A DNA stretch of 64,000 nt from Tolypothrix campylonemoides VB511288 (GTDB lineage Bacteria > Cyanobacteriota > Cyanobacteriia > Cyanobacteriales > Nostocaceae). The notes beneath the pieces were generated by a model. That model did not search any database, was not told where the DNA came from, and worked only from the letters and a program-made list of their open reading frames with translations. The stretch spans positions 296,959 through 360,958 of the forward strand of contig JXCB02000027.1 of assembly GCA_000828075.3 (NCBI GenBank), read 5' to 3'. This document shows positions 12,187 through 20,739 of this stretch, piece by piece (position 1 is the stretch's first letter; every line of letters begins with the position of its first letter). The position numbers were made by a program, and so were the translations under genes.

Positions 12187-12384
12187 TTATTCTAATCCTA
12201 AAAACTCACAAGCTTTTTGTCTGAGTTCTTCATAAGTAAAATCTCCACGTTCATTTTTTGTGCCTCGGTTACCAGTGGCTTTTTCATCTTCTAAAAAATC
12301 GCCGAATTCTCTTCTCTCTTCTTCTGTCATACTAAATTCTTTGGCAACAGCTTCTACCTGCTGGATATCTTTTTTATTCCCCAA
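12187..12384 (-). CDS. Small protein resembling the tail of a polymorphic toxin
   Basis: 65 residues from a TTG at 12384. The frame stays open about 14 codons upstream to a TAA, so the true N-terminus is unsure. The core VEAVAKEFSMTEEERREFGD, followed by a charged turn and GDFTYEELRQKACEFLG, resembles the helical C-terminus seen on RHS/polymorphic toxins of bacteria (recalled, not searched). As it stands it lacks any delivery or catalytic portion. It may be a remnant of a larger toxin or a stand-alone small protein. It pairs with the 172-residue gene just downstream. Confidence 0.5.
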   Translation of the reverse strand: MGNKKDIQQVEAVAKEFSMTEEERREFGDFLEDEKATGNRGTKNERGDFTYEELRQKACEFLGLE

Positions 12385-12506
12385 ATAAACTCTCTCTGCA
12401 GTAGGATGGCACGCAACGTTCAGTCTGTCATTTTAGTCAGTGATACCAATTTGAAAAAAGAATGCGACCGATACAGACTCCCAAACCCTCGTTATCTTAG
12501 GCTTTC

Positions 12507-13190
12507 TTAATTTTGAATTTTGAATTTTGAATTTTGAATTGGTATGATCAGTTCCACATCAAAAACTTCTGCGAAGCACTGCGCTACGCGAGAGCGTACC
12601 TCTAACAAGGAAATGTCAGGAATCCATTGCGCTAAACTGCCTACTGGCTGATCAGCAATACCGCAGGGTACAATGTGCTCAAATCCGCTCATGTCAGGGC
12701 AGATATTTAATGCAAAGCCATGCATCGTAATCCAACGGCTGACTTTAATCCCAATAGCGGCGACTTTATGCCCTTCTAACCAAACACCTGTGAAACCGGG
12801 GTTACGCTCCCCTTGTAATCCGTAGATTTTTAGTGTACGAATTAAGACTTCTTCTAATTGACGCAAGTACCAGTGGAGGTCTTTACAGTAACGTTGCAAA
12901 TTTAAAATTGGATATCCTACCAGTTGACCGGGACAGTGGTATGTGACTTCGCCGCCTCGTTCAACTCGATGGACTTCATACATAGTTTTCGTGGAGTCAA
13001 ATTTGAGAAATTCTGAATTGGCTCCTTGTCCCAAAGTGTAAACAGGCGGATGTTCTAGCAATATTAGCACGTCCTCTAGGTTGGGGTTTTTGATGCGATC
13101 GCCTAGAAGAGTCCGCTGCCAGATGAGCGCATCTGAGTATGGGATCACTCCCTGGTTATATAACAAACATCGGCGATTGTGCAAAGACAT
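12507..13190 (-). CDS. lipB: Lipoyl(octanoyl) transferase LipB
   Basis: 227 residues. It transfers octanoate from acyl-ACP to lipoyl domains. [20 protein letters not shown] is the family signature. [11 protein letters not shown] carries the conserved Lys, and [14 protein letters not shown] the catalytic Cys. The last residues ([10 protein letters not shown]) are encoded by an ATTTTGA tandem repeat rather than by normal lipB sequence, so the native C-terminus has been replaced or extended by repeat DNA. HIP1 octamers lie near the start. Confidence 0.96.
   Translation of the reverse strand: MSLHNRRCLLYNQGVIPYSDALIWQRTLLGDRIKNPNLEDVLILLEHPPVYTLGQGANSEFLKFDSTKTMYEVHRVERGGEVTYHCPGQLVGYPILNLQRYCKDLHWYLRQLEEVLIRTLKIYGLQGERNPGFTGVWLEGHKVAAIGIKVSRWITMHGFALNICPDMSGFEHIVPCGIADQPVGSLAQWIPDISLLEVRSRVAQCFAEVFDVELIIPIQNSKFKIQN
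12508..12540. repeat. AATTTTG heptamer repeat forming the lipB 3' end
   Basis: About four and a half copies of AATTTTG overlap the lipB stop. On the lipB strand it reads as (S)KFKIQN units. Confidence 0.85.
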
Positions 13191-13860
13191 ATTACAAATT
13201 AAGGAAAAACTGAATCAGAATAGAGAGCAAAGTGTATCCCATATGACTAATGTGAGTCAAAGAATGTCAAGCTTTGCAAAGGATTTTAAAGGAAAGTCAA
13301 GGGAATTGGTTTTACAAAATACAAGGTGCTAGTTTTGAATATATAACCTCAATGGTGTTGGGAGGAATTCTCTGCAATAACCGTCACGCCAAGAAAATAG
13401 TAACAGATGTACTGGCTGATGACGCCTAAACAATGGTTGACATAAAATACAAGATTAAGAAGTGCAAAAAAACTTGTGTATTTTAGGCAAAACAATTAAG
13501 CCTCCAGCAACGAGAAGACCTACGATGTCTGCGTGGACATCCAATTGCTTTTCAACCAATTTGGAATCACAGCAGAAATTTGTCGTAGATAAACACAGGC
13601 TACACGTCGAAAAAACTCGGCTTTGGTGGGCTTAAGGTAGTAGGTTGTCAACATGAAGTTGATGTGTAAGTCTTTGTAGTCAGCACTTTAGCGCTAAAGC
13701 GCTGACTACGAAACCGTCAAATCAATGTTGACATAGGCGTCATACCAGCAGTAAGTCTAATCTAAATCCGTCCAAAATTGGTTGTGGCGGCAGTGATAGA
13801 CCTTACCGCATTTCCTTTTCATCCACACCAAATTTACATACATTGAGCGGGAGAGTTTAC
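13191..13860. other. Intergenic gap, lipB to hpf
   Basis: 670 bp between divergent genes. No supported gene; the open frame 13081-13332 has no start signal and overlaps lipB. A short minus-strand frame at 13520-13654 (45 codons, YYLKPTKAEFFRRVAC-like) could be a transposase remnant but is not convincing. Most of the right half is the candidate element at 13410-13753. The long leader fits the long 5' UTR known for the light-repressed lrtA/hpf transcript of cyanobacteria. Confidence 0.5.
13410..13753. repeat. Candidate decayed inverted-repeat element with 34-bp palindrome
   Basis: The ends read TACTGGCTGATGACGCCTA at 13410 and its imperfect complement at 13734-13753. Both share TACTG and TGACGCCTA. 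Inside lies a near-perfect 34-bp palindrome (13676-13709) with arms GTAGTCAGCACTTTAGC and GTAGTCAGCGCTTTAGC, one mismatch. GTCAACAT/ATGTTGAC pairs flank the palindrome. Confidence 0.45.
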
Positions 13861-14517
13861 ATGAAGCTTGTCATCCACGGCAAAAATATTGAAATCACCG
13901 AGGCAATTAGGGATTACGTACATCAAAAAATTGAAAAAGCAGTAAGTCATTATCAAAACATCACAAATGAAGTGGATGTGCATCTAAGCGTAGCGCGTAA
14001 TCCTCGAATTAATCCCAAACAGGCGGCTGAAGTCACTATTTTTGCCAATGGCAGTGTTATTCGTGCGGAAGAGAGTAGCGAGAATTTATACGCCAGCATA
14101 GATTTGGTGGCAGATAAAATAGCCCGTCGGTTGCGTAAATACAAAGAACGGCGTCAAGAGAAGAAAACACACGCCCAAGAGACAATCGAAGAAACTGTCC
14201 AACCGACAGTCGTTACAGATTTAATTGGCGATCGCACTCCCGAACTGCCTCAAGAAGTTGTCCGGTGCAAATATTTTGCCATGCCACCCATGACTATGGC
14301 AGAAGCTCTAGAACATCTGCAATTGGTGGGACACGACTTTTATATGTTCCTCAATGCTGAAACTGGCGAAATCAATGTCATTTATGAACGTAATCACGGT
14401 GGTTATGGCGTGATTCAACCCCGTAATACTCACACGAACGGCAAGAACGGCAAGAACGGGAAGACGGCAAATGGTTATGTTCCTATGCCGGAGAAGACTT
14501 TCCACAATAAGGTTTAA
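13861..14517 (+). CDS. hpf: Ribosome hibernation promoting factor, long form (LrtA)
   Basis: 218 residues from the ATG at 13861; GGGAGA lies upstream, and a TTG six codons earlier is less likely. The N-terminal S30AE domain (about 1-105, [20 protein letters not shown]) binds the 30S subunit. A variable linker follows, then the C-terminal dimerisation domain (about 130-190: [20 protein letters not shown] and [20 protein letters not shown]) that forms 100S ribosomes. The tail has an [10 protein letters not shown] repeat. This is the cyanobacterial lrtA product, expressed in darkness and stress. An IS element is inserted 85 bp after its stop. Confidence 0.95.
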   Translation: MKLVIHGKNIEITEAIRDYVHQKIEKAVSHYQNITNEVDVHLSVARNPRINPKQAAEVTIFANGSVIRAEESSENLYASIDLVADKIARRLRKYKERRQEKKTHAQETIEETVQPTVVTDLIGDRTPELPQEVVRCKYFAMPPMTMAEALEHLQLVGHDFYMFLNAETGEINVIYERNHGGYGVIQPRNTHTNGKNGKNGKTANGYVPMPEKTFHNKV

Positions 14518-14602
14518 AAGGGAGTAAGAATGGAGCGATATCGCTCCATTCAGCTTATCCAATTGGTGCATTATGGTTCTTTTGTGGGATGGGCGTCTCG
14601 CC

Positions 14603-16015
14603 ATTGGTGTCAAGTTAAGAAAAATGGATTTGTGTCAAGAGTGGGAAACTCAATGGTAAAACTCAACACAGTGGTGTTGATACTAATCATGAGTAAACCC
14701 CGCAAAAAACAAGGAAATCCAGATTTTCGGCATCGAGTCAGCGTACCTGCCCCATCAAGCCAAGAGATAGAATCGAGGCTGTTTGAATTAATCACTCCAG
14801 GGACATTTGCCAATCTCAAAGGGGTAAAAGACAAAGAGCGTAGCTTGCGCGATCGTGTACTAACCCTACCAGTGATGGCAGCAATAGTATTGAGTCTAGT
14901 GTATCGACAAATACAGCATTTAACAGATGTGCTGCGCTGCTTGGAAGTAGAAGGGCTGATGTGGGTTGAGGCAATGCAGGTGAGTCGGCAAGCTTTATCT
15001 CAACGCCTTGGGAGTATGCCCGCTCAGTTGTTTATCAAGCTGTTTGAGCAAGTAATAGAGCGTTTAACAGCCAAGAAAAACAAGATTGAAATTGCACCAA
15101 TGTGGGCATCTGTAGCATCATCATTTAGTGCAGTATGGATTGCAGATGCATCGACATTGGAAGCAGTCAAAAAACATTTGGGGCAACTTCAACAAAAAAC
15201 AGGTGCAGTATTAGGGGGTAAGATGCTGATGGTAGTGGAAGCATTTAGCCATCGCCCAGTTGCAGCGTTTTTCGATGCCGACGCAAAACGCAATGAAACC
15301 AAGTGGTGGTCGGCACTACTAGAGCGCTTGCCAGTGGGTGGTTTACTCATAACAGATATGGGCTTCTACGGATTTGAGTGGTTTGATACCCTAACTGAGC
15401 AAGGAAAATATGTCTTAACTAGACAAAAAGCCAAGGTGCGCTATCAAGTAGTGCGCCGCCTTTCGAGTGGTTCTCACTATAAAGACGAAATTATTCAAAT
15501 GGGACTTCACCATACTGATCCATGTCGCTACCCGATGCGACAAGTCTCTGTATTATGGGGTCAAACTTGGTATCATTACTTAACTAATGTTCTTGACCCA
15601 CAACAACTTTCTCCACAGCAAGTTTGTGATTTGTATCGCCGACGTTGGCAAATCGAAGATGCATTTTTACTGACTAAACGTTTGTTGGGTTTATCTTATC
15701 TGTGGGTTGGTGGCACTAATGGTGTGCAGATGCAAGTCTATGCTACTTGGATTTTTTACGCAGTACTCAATGATTTGTGTGCCGATGTCGCTGTGGCTTT
15801 GCAGCAGCCCTTAGAACGTATTTCGCTGGAAATGGTCTTTCGCAGCTTGTATTTTTTCCATCGCGCACGATCGCACAACCCATTATTACAACTCATTCCT
15901 TGGTTGGTTGAGCATCATCGCTCTATGGGCTTGGTAAAAGCCGTTCGTCAACGACACCGACGAACGGCTGCTAGGTCACTTGACATCTGGGCATCGGCCT
16001 TAACTTGACACCAAT
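14603..16015 (+). mobile_element. Complete IS4-family insertion sequence
   Basis: 1413 bp bounded by perfect 16-bp terminal inverted repeats ATTGGTGTCAAGTTAA and TTAACTTGACACCAAT. Both sides carry the direct repeat GGCGTCTCGCC (14592-14602 and 16016-16026), an 11-bp target duplication as expected for IS4-like elements. One intact transposase gene fills the interior, and its stop codon lies inside the right inverted repeat. The target was itself palindromic (GGGCGTCTCGCCC). Undamaged ends and gene suggest a recent insertion. Confidence 0.93.
14689..16008 (+). CDS. IS4-family transposase
   Basis: 439 residues from the ATG at 14689 (MSKPRKKQG). The open frame extends upstream beyond the element, so starts before 14603 can be excluded. 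DDE residues are visible: WIADASTLE (first Asp), LLITDMGFYGFEWF (second Asp), and the IS4 signature Y-x2-R-x3-E-x6-K in YRRRWQIEDAFLLTK. The start of the chain is basic, and RSLRDRVLTLPVMAAIVL begins the N-terminal domain. No frameshift or early stop is present, so it is probably active. Confidence 0.95.
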   Translation: MSKPRKKQGNPDFRHRVSVPAPSSQEIESRLFELITPGTFANLKGVKDKERSLRDRVLTLPVMAAIVLSLVYRQIQHLTDVLRCLEVEGLMWVEAMQVSRQALSQRLGSMPAQLFIKLFEQVIERLTAKKNKIEIAPMWASVASSFSAVWIADASTLEAVKKHLGQLQQKTGAVLGGKMLMVVEAFSHRPVAAFFDADAKRNETKWWSALLERLPVGGLLITDMGFYGFEWFDTLTEQGKYVLTRQKAKVRYQVVRRLSSGSHYKDEIIQMGLHHTDPCRYPMRQVSVLWGQTWYHYLTNVLDPQQLSPQQVCDLYRRRWQIEDAFLLTKRLLGLSYLWVGGTNGVQMQVYATWIFYAVLNDLCADVAVALQQPLERISLEMVFRSLYFFHRARSHNPLLQLIPWLVEHHRSMGLVKAVRQRHRRTAARSLDIWASALT

Positions 16016-16023
16016 GGCGTCTC

Positions 16024-16077
16024 GCCCGTCCATCTTAAGCAGGCTGGACAGCCCGTCCATCTCAAGCAGGCTGTCCA
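16024..16077. repeat. Two 27-bp tandem repeats beside the IS
   Basis: Two adjacent copies starting GCCCGTCCATCT and ending AGCAGGCTGGACA or AGCAGGCTGTCCA, with three differences. They continue the palindromic repeat into which the IS inserted. Confidence 0.8.
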
Positions 16078-16145
16078 GCCCGCACCACAACAATAGTATT
16101 TCTACTATTTTCGCTTGGGCATACGACTACAAAACTGCCCTCAGC

Positions 16146-16604
16146 TTAGACTGTTTGGAGTTGTTGCAACGTTTTGAGTGCTTCTTCAACGTGACCTTTA
16201 AAGTTAAACATTGAGTCGAAGACATACCGCACAGTTCCTTGGGTGTCGATGACGTAAGTCACACGACCAGGAATTAAACCAAAAGCTGTGGTTGCACCGT
16301 ATTGCTTCCGCACTTGGTCACCTTTGTCGCTTAAAAGCGTAAAAGGCAGTTGGTATTTTGCGGCAAATTTCTGGTGAGATTCGGGTGAGTCGCCACTCAC
16401 ACCGATGACTTCTGCGCCTGCTGTTTTGAACACCTCGTATTGGTCGCGAAAGGCACATGATTGAGCCGTACACCCTGGTGTGTCATCTTTGGGGTAAAAG
16501 TACAGGATGACTGGTTTGCCGCGAAAATTATTTAAGCTGACTGGTGTACCGTTCTGGGAGGGTAAAGTGAAATCGGGAGCTGTGTCTCCTACTTTGACTG
16601 GCAT
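16146..16604 (-). CDS. bcp: Peroxiredoxin Q / Bcp thiol peroxidase
   Basis: 152 residues beginning MPVKVGDTAPDFTLPSQNG. It has the atypical 2-Cys PrxQ centre DDTPGCTAQSC, with peroxidatic and resolving cysteines four residues apart. FYPKDDTPG and IPGRVTYVID are family hallmarks. It reduces hydrogen peroxide and organic peroxides with thioredoxin. The length is normal, there is no signal peptide, and the gene is monocistronic. Confidence 0.96.
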   Translation of the reverse strand: MPVKVGDTAPDFTLPSQNGTPVSLNNFRGKPVILYFYPKDDTPGCTAQSCAFRDQYEVFKTAGAEVIGVSGDSPESHQKFAAKYQLPFTLLSDKGDQVRKQYGATTAFGLIPGRVTYVIDTQGTVRYVFDSMFNFKGHVEEALKTLQQLQTV

Positions 16605-16716
16605 AGATTTAAAAGAAAAAATTACAGGTGAGTGGGGTACTTGATGTACAATTTGTGTTAAGAAAATTTTAACTTGTGTGTTGCTTCATAAATTTATCTT
16701 AATTGCCTGTACGCAC

Positions 16717-17403
16717 ATGGAACCTGATTATGATCAGCCACAGATAGCATATGACAATGCAGTAGCCGCAGGCGCTGGCATCTATAGCAAGCAAATTTTG
16801 TCAATCTATGACCTGTATGTGTTAGGTTTCTCGAATACGTTCATCTGGCAATGTCCTTCGCGACTGATACTTGATTTTTATAACGAGCATATTTCAGCAA
16901 AGCATTTGGATGTAGGTGTAGGGACAGGATATTTTTTGGATAAGTGCAGATTTCCTACCAGCAATCCGTCTATTACGCTTGTGGATTTAAACTCAAACAG
17001 CATAGAGACCACAGCGAAACGCCTGCGCCATTACAGCCCTAAAACTTACATTGCTAATGTATTAGAACCGATTCAGATTGAATCGGCAAATTTTGACTCG
17101 ATCGCTCTCAATTACTTGCTCCATTGTCTTCCTGGCAATCTCTTAAGCAAAAGTGTTGTTTTTAGGAATTTGAAACCCCTGGTTAATAATGAAGGTGGGG
17201 TGATTTTTGGAACAACAATTTTGGGTCAAGATGTCAAACAAAATCTTCTCGCAAAGACTTTGATGAAAACTTACAATTCAAAAGGGATTTTTAGCAATAC
17301 TGACGATAATCTCACAGATTTAGAGAGCGTCCTGAAAGAAAACTTCCACGATTATTCTGTACGAGTAGTAGGGTGTGTAGCCTTCTTTGTCGGTCGGATT
17401 TGA
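16717..17403 (+). CDS. Class I SAM-dependent methyltransferase
   Basis: 228 residues from the ATG at 16717 (MEPDYDQPQIAYD); an upstream TTG at 16678 would add 13 unconvincing residues. Motif I is LDVGVGTGYFLDKC, with an acidic loop ITLVDLNSNSIE and FDSIALNYLLHCLPG following. The YSKQILSIYDLYVLGFSN start resembles methyltransferases attached to lipid or secondary-metabolite pathways. The substrate is unknown. A terminator-like hairpin follows. Confidence 0.82.
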   Translation: MEPDYDQPQIAYDNAVAAGAGIYSKQILSIYDLYVLGFSNTFIWQCPSRLILDFYNEHISAKHLDVGVGTGYFLDKCRFPTSNPSITLVDLNSNSIETTAKRLRHYSPKTYIANVLEPIQIESANFDSIALNYLLHCLPGNLLSKSVVFRNLKPLVNNEGGVIFGTTILGQDVKQNLLAKTLMKTYNSKGIFSNTDDNLTDLESVLKENFHDYSVRVVGCVAFFVGRI

Positions 17404-17478
17404 GGGCTTTGTACTCCATAGCTTTTAGAATGTCGTCAATGATAGAGTAAAAAGCAACGATTTCTTTAATCATTATTC

Positions 17479-17503
17479 CCCCTACCAGAATGGCTAGCAG
17501 GGG
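17479..17503 (+). terminator. Rho-independent terminator-like hairpin
   Basis: CCCCT and AGGGG arms with an inner CCA/TGG pairing, followed by ATTTTATTGTATTTT. It lies about 75 bp after the methyltransferase stop. Confidence 0.6.
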
Positions 17504-17587
17504 ATTTTATTGTATTTTGGACTTGTGGCTGTTATAACCAGAAATCTAAGTTCTAGATTTTAGAGTATTTCCTCCAAAATTTCGCTT

Positions 17588-18721
17588 ATGGGTCGTCTCA
17601 CTTCACTTGATGTTTTTCGCGGCATGACTATTGCTGCGATGATTCTCGTCAATATGGCGAGTATTGCTGAACCTAATGTCTACCCTCCACTACTCCACGC
17701 AAAGTGGCACGGCTGCACACCAACCGACTTAGTCTTTCCTTTCTTTTTGTTTATTATCGGTGTGGCGATGACTTTCTCCTTGTCAAAGTACACCGACGAC
17801 AACAAACCCACAGCACCTGTTTACTGGCGTATCCTGCGCCGCGCCGCGATTTTATTTGCTCTGGGATTATTACTCAATGGCTTTTGGAACAAAGGTCCTT
17901 GGACTTTTGATTTGAGTACTATCCGCTTTATGGGAGTGTTGCAACGCATCAGCCTGACATATCTGCTTGCTTCCCTTGCCGTCCTCAACCTACCACGTAA
18001 AGGACAATGGATACTGGCGGGGGTATTACTCATCGGTTACTGGTTAGCAATGATGTATGTGCCAGTTCCGGGTTATGGTGCTGGAGTGCTGACGCGGGAG
18101 GGAAATTTGGGTGCTTACATAGACCGCTTGATCATTCCTCAAGCACATCTTTATAAAGGTGATGGGTTCAATAATCTGGGAGATCCAGAGGGACTTTTTA
18201 GCACTATTCCCGCTATTGTTAGTGTGCTGGCTGGGTATTTTGCCGGACAATGGATACGCACTCAACCAGTACAATCTCGTACAAGCATAGGTTTAGTATT
18301 ATTTGGTATTGGTTGCTTAATTCTCGGCTGGGCATGGGGCTGGACGTTCCCAATTAACAAAAAGTTGTGGACGAGTTCTTATGTAGTTTTCGTTAGTGGT
18401 TGGGCATTATTGTTACTTGCAGCTTGTTATGAACTAATTGAAGTGCGCCGGGTACGGCGTTGGAGTAAACCCTTTGAAGTGATGGGATTAAATGCGATCT
18501 CGCTTTTCGTTGCTTCTGTATTGCTGATTAAAATCTTGGTGAGAACCAAAGTTGGCTCTGGGGAGAATGCTCCCAGCACCTACAATTGGATCTACCAAAA
18601 TCTGTTTGCCTCTTGGGCTGGTGCGGTGAATGGTTCTTTATTTTTCGCGATTGTCACTGTGTTAGTGTTGGTAGCAGTTGGCTACGGGATGTATCACCGA
18701 CGATGGTTTCTTAAGGTTTGA
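17588..18721 (+). CDS. Heparan-alpha-glucosaminide acetyltransferase-like membrane protein
   Basis: 377 residues, about ten hydrophobic segments. The N-terminus GRLTSLDVFRGMTIAAMILVN and HGCTPTDLVFPFFLFIIGV match the HGSNAT-like acyltransferase family (DUF1624/DUF5009, YeiB-related). AGYFAGQWIRT and FEVMGLNAISLFVASVLLIK fit the later helices. Members are thought to move acetyl groups across membranes onto sugars. The bacterial substrate is unknown. It stands alone, with the promoter in the 185-bp gap upstream. Confidence 0.85.
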   Translation: MGRLTSLDVFRGMTIAAMILVNMASIAEPNVYPPLLHAKWHGCTPTDLVFPFFLFIIGVAMTFSLSKYTDDNKPTAPVYWRILRRAAILFALGLLLNGFWNKGPWTFDLSTIRFMGVLQRISLTYLLASLAVLNLPRKGQWILAGVLLIGYWLAMMYVPVPGYGAGVLTREGNLGAYIDRLIIPQAHLYKGDGFNNLGDPEGLFSTIPAIVSVLAGYFAGQWIRTQPVQSRTSIGLVLFGIGCLILGWAWGWTFPINKKLWTSSYVVFVSGWALLLLAACYELIEVRRVRRWSKPFEVMGLNAISLFVASVLLIKILVRTKVGSGENAPSTYNWIYQNLFASWAGAVNGSLFFAIVTVLVLVAVGYGMYHRRWFLKV

Positions 18722-18757
18722 GGAAGCCTACACCTAAACCAATACTATATTCCTGTG

Positions 18758-18991
18758 CTATTCTCCATCATCATTGCCAAAGGACACACAAGGACTTTCA
18801 ATTTCTTGTGCTGCTTGGAATGAATTGCAAAAAGTAACGGTAGAGCAATTAACCTCAACTTCGTCAGGATGAACGCATGCGATCGCTCCTGCTACTAGAA
18901 CATGAAAAACACAGTCTAAGCATATAGTCTGACATGGCAACTGCCAATACTCCTGACTTAACTTATACTGCCAGTCAATTGAGTCTGACAT
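18758..18991 (-). CDS. Possible small cysteine-containing protein
   Basis: 77 codons on the minus strand, MSDSIDWQYKLSQEYW at the start, with six cysteines and an acidic C-terminus. No clear ribosome binding site is present and the family is not recognised. It could be a real small gene or a chance frame in the gap between two convergent genes. Confidence 0.35.
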   Translation of the reverse strand: MSDSIDWQYKLSQEYWQLPCQTICLDCVFHVLVAGAIACVHPDEVEVNCSTVTFCNSFQAAQEIESPCVSFGNDDGE

Positions 18992-19057
18992 AAGTAAGTG
19001 CCAAATTGGTCATCATAGAAATCATAGCTTTAGCTTTTCCATGACTCAAGCTAAGTA

Positions 19058-20275
19058 TTACACCTTCTCCTTGGGTGGTGTGGCGATACCGCGCCGGATC
19101 AAATTTGCCTCAAGTTCCCTAATGAATCTTAAATCTTCCTCCAACAAACGCTGGCTTTCGCTTTCTAAGTGATTCTTCTCAAGGAAAGCAAATGCTTGCC
19201 GGAATTCATGTGGACTCGTCGGAATTGGCGAGTCAAAGTGACAGGAAATAATCTGCCCAAAATCCCAAGTTGCAACCTTGTCAGCCCAGTTAAGCACTTG
19301 TGTTGGTGCTTGGGGAAGAATGAGGGTTTGCAGAATTGGTGCTACAAATGGACGCCCCCGACCCCGTAGAGTATCGAATGACTGCTTCCAGTTCTCTTTC
19401 CATTCAAACGGAAATAAACCAAAGTACGCCTTTGGTGATTTATCTGGTGCTTTGAAAGCATCGCGAAACACCTGCGCCAGTTTACTCATCTCCAATGCAC
19501 TTGGACGGAAGTAAATCGCAAACAAACAGATGCGTTGCCACCCCTTGCGGCGGTTGGCTTGATTGTCCTCAATCACCTCTAAGGCATTGTCCCTAGCGTG
19601 AAACAGCAAAGGGTACGGATCTAATTGAACAATCGCCGGTGGTTCTTCTGGCACACATACCACAGAATCTGTCACAAGTAAAGTGCGCGATCGCTTGTGC
19701 AAGACTGCAACTTCCGCAAAAGAACCCCGTCCCAGGTTAATGTCAAGCACTGCATAGTCAAACTCATTAGCAAAAGGAGCTTGTCTGCTGTCTTCTGGTA
19801 GCACCTGAGTCCGTTTTTGAGGAAACCCAAGCCAACTCAGCGGCAAGTTGAATGGGAAACTCCACTGGTGCGGAGCAACGAACACCTGTGCTTGTGGAAA
19901 ACGGCGGGCGAAAGGACCAACGAAAACTTTATGCTCCAAACCAGAACTGGTTGGCAGGATGATGTACTTAACATCACCGTGCTTTGCCACCAACTCATTA
20001 ACCAGGCGGACACACTCTGTCGTGGGAGCAACGGGTGCATACACGAGAAGACCACCTGCAGATAACTTAACGACAGTCATCCGAATCGGCACAATCGTGT
20101 AGAGGATGCCCTGAAGCTGATCGAATGTCCAGATAGTGTCCTTGACAACTTCAGTGCGAAGTGTCCGCCGTCTGCCGTACGGGTAGACTGGTACAGCAGG
20201 CCAGAACGGCCAAGACCAATCTCTCGGATGCTCCTGTGGTTGTACCTTCCTTTGACGTTCCTGTGAGTTCATCAT
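19058..20275 (-). CDS. DUF4336 domain protein
   Basis: About 405 residues from the Met-Met at 20275/20272. The 14 codons upstream in the same frame belong to a repeat duplicated at 20502, so the longer start is unlikely. WSWPFWPAVPVYPYGRRRTL and TIWTFDQLQGILYTIVPIRM are followed by a beta-lactamase-fold-like core (LVYAPVAPTTECVRLVNEL, YIILPTSSGLEH). This matches my memory of cyanobacterial/plant DUF4336 proteins, a metallo-hydrolase-like fold. The HxHxDH metal motif is not visible, so catalysis is uncertain. Confidence 0.85.
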   Translation of the reverse strand: MMNSQERQRKVQPQEHPRDWSWPFWPAVPVYPYGRRRTLRTEVVKDTIWTFDQLQGILYTIVPIRMTVVKLSAGGLLVYAPVAPTTECVRLVNELVAKHGDVKYIILPTSSGLEHKVFVGPFARRFPQAQVFVAPHQWSFPFNLPLSWLGFPQKRTQVLPEDSRQAPFANEFDYAVLDINLGRGSFAEVAVLHKRSRTLLVTDSVVCVPEEPPAIVQLDPYPLLFHARDNALEVIEDNQANRRKGWQRICLFAIYFRPSALEMSKLAQVFRDAFKAPDKSPKAYFGLFPFEWKENWKQSFDTLRGRGRPFVAPILQTLILPQAPTQVLNWADKVATWDFGQIISCHFDSPIPTSPHEFRQAFAFLEKNHLESESQRLLEEDLRFIRELEANLIRRGIATPPKEKV

Positions 20276-20283
20276 CCTTCTAC

Positions 20284-20432
20284 CCGGAAGTATTTCTTTC
20301 CAATAGACTTTTTGCAAAAGTTATCATTTAAGGATATTTACAAACACAGATGAACACAAATTAATACACATAAATTATCTGTGTTCATCTGTGTCCATCT
20401 GTGGTTTAAATTTCTCTTTTCTTTGACTTTTG
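20284..20432. repeat. Direct repeat, copy 1
   Basis: About 150 bp that recurs with clear similarity at 20502-20655. Shared parts include TTTCTTT-CAATAGACTT, ATACACATAAATTATCTGTG, and CATCTGTGGTTTAAATTTCTC. The centre forms an inverted repeat of CACAGATG and CATCTGTG units, a motif seen at several other places in the window. Confidence 0.8.
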
Positions 20433-20501
20433 TAACAGACTCCATAAGCTTTCTTACAACCAACAATAAAAATGGTTACTTCTTGCTTCTTCTACCCCTG
20501 G

Positions 20502-20655
20502 AGTGTTTCTTTGCAATAGACTTCTTGCAGTTATGATTTTAAAGATATTTACTAACCACAGAGACACACAGATTAATACACATAAATTATCTGTGTCCAT
20601 CTGTGTCCATCTGTGGTTTAAATTTCTCCAACTTTGACTTTTACAAAAGTTTTCA
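20502..20655. repeat. Direct repeat, copy 2
   Basis: Second copy of the 20284-20432 segment, about 220 bp further on, between chlB and the DUF4336 gene. Related CTGTG-CATCTGTGGTT pieces occur near 30000-30050, 47360-47430, 51510-51545 and 57950-57972. Confidence 0.8.
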
Positions 20656-20739
20656 TCTTTAACACTGCAACAGTTCTTGCTTGTGCTGGGAGAAATTTGT
20701 GAGAACAACTCCCTACACACAAACAATCGTGCGTACAAA

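Noticed and set aside
13081-13332. 83-codon plus-strand frame near lipB
   Set aside because: Overlaps the lipB coding start on the other strand and has no start signal.
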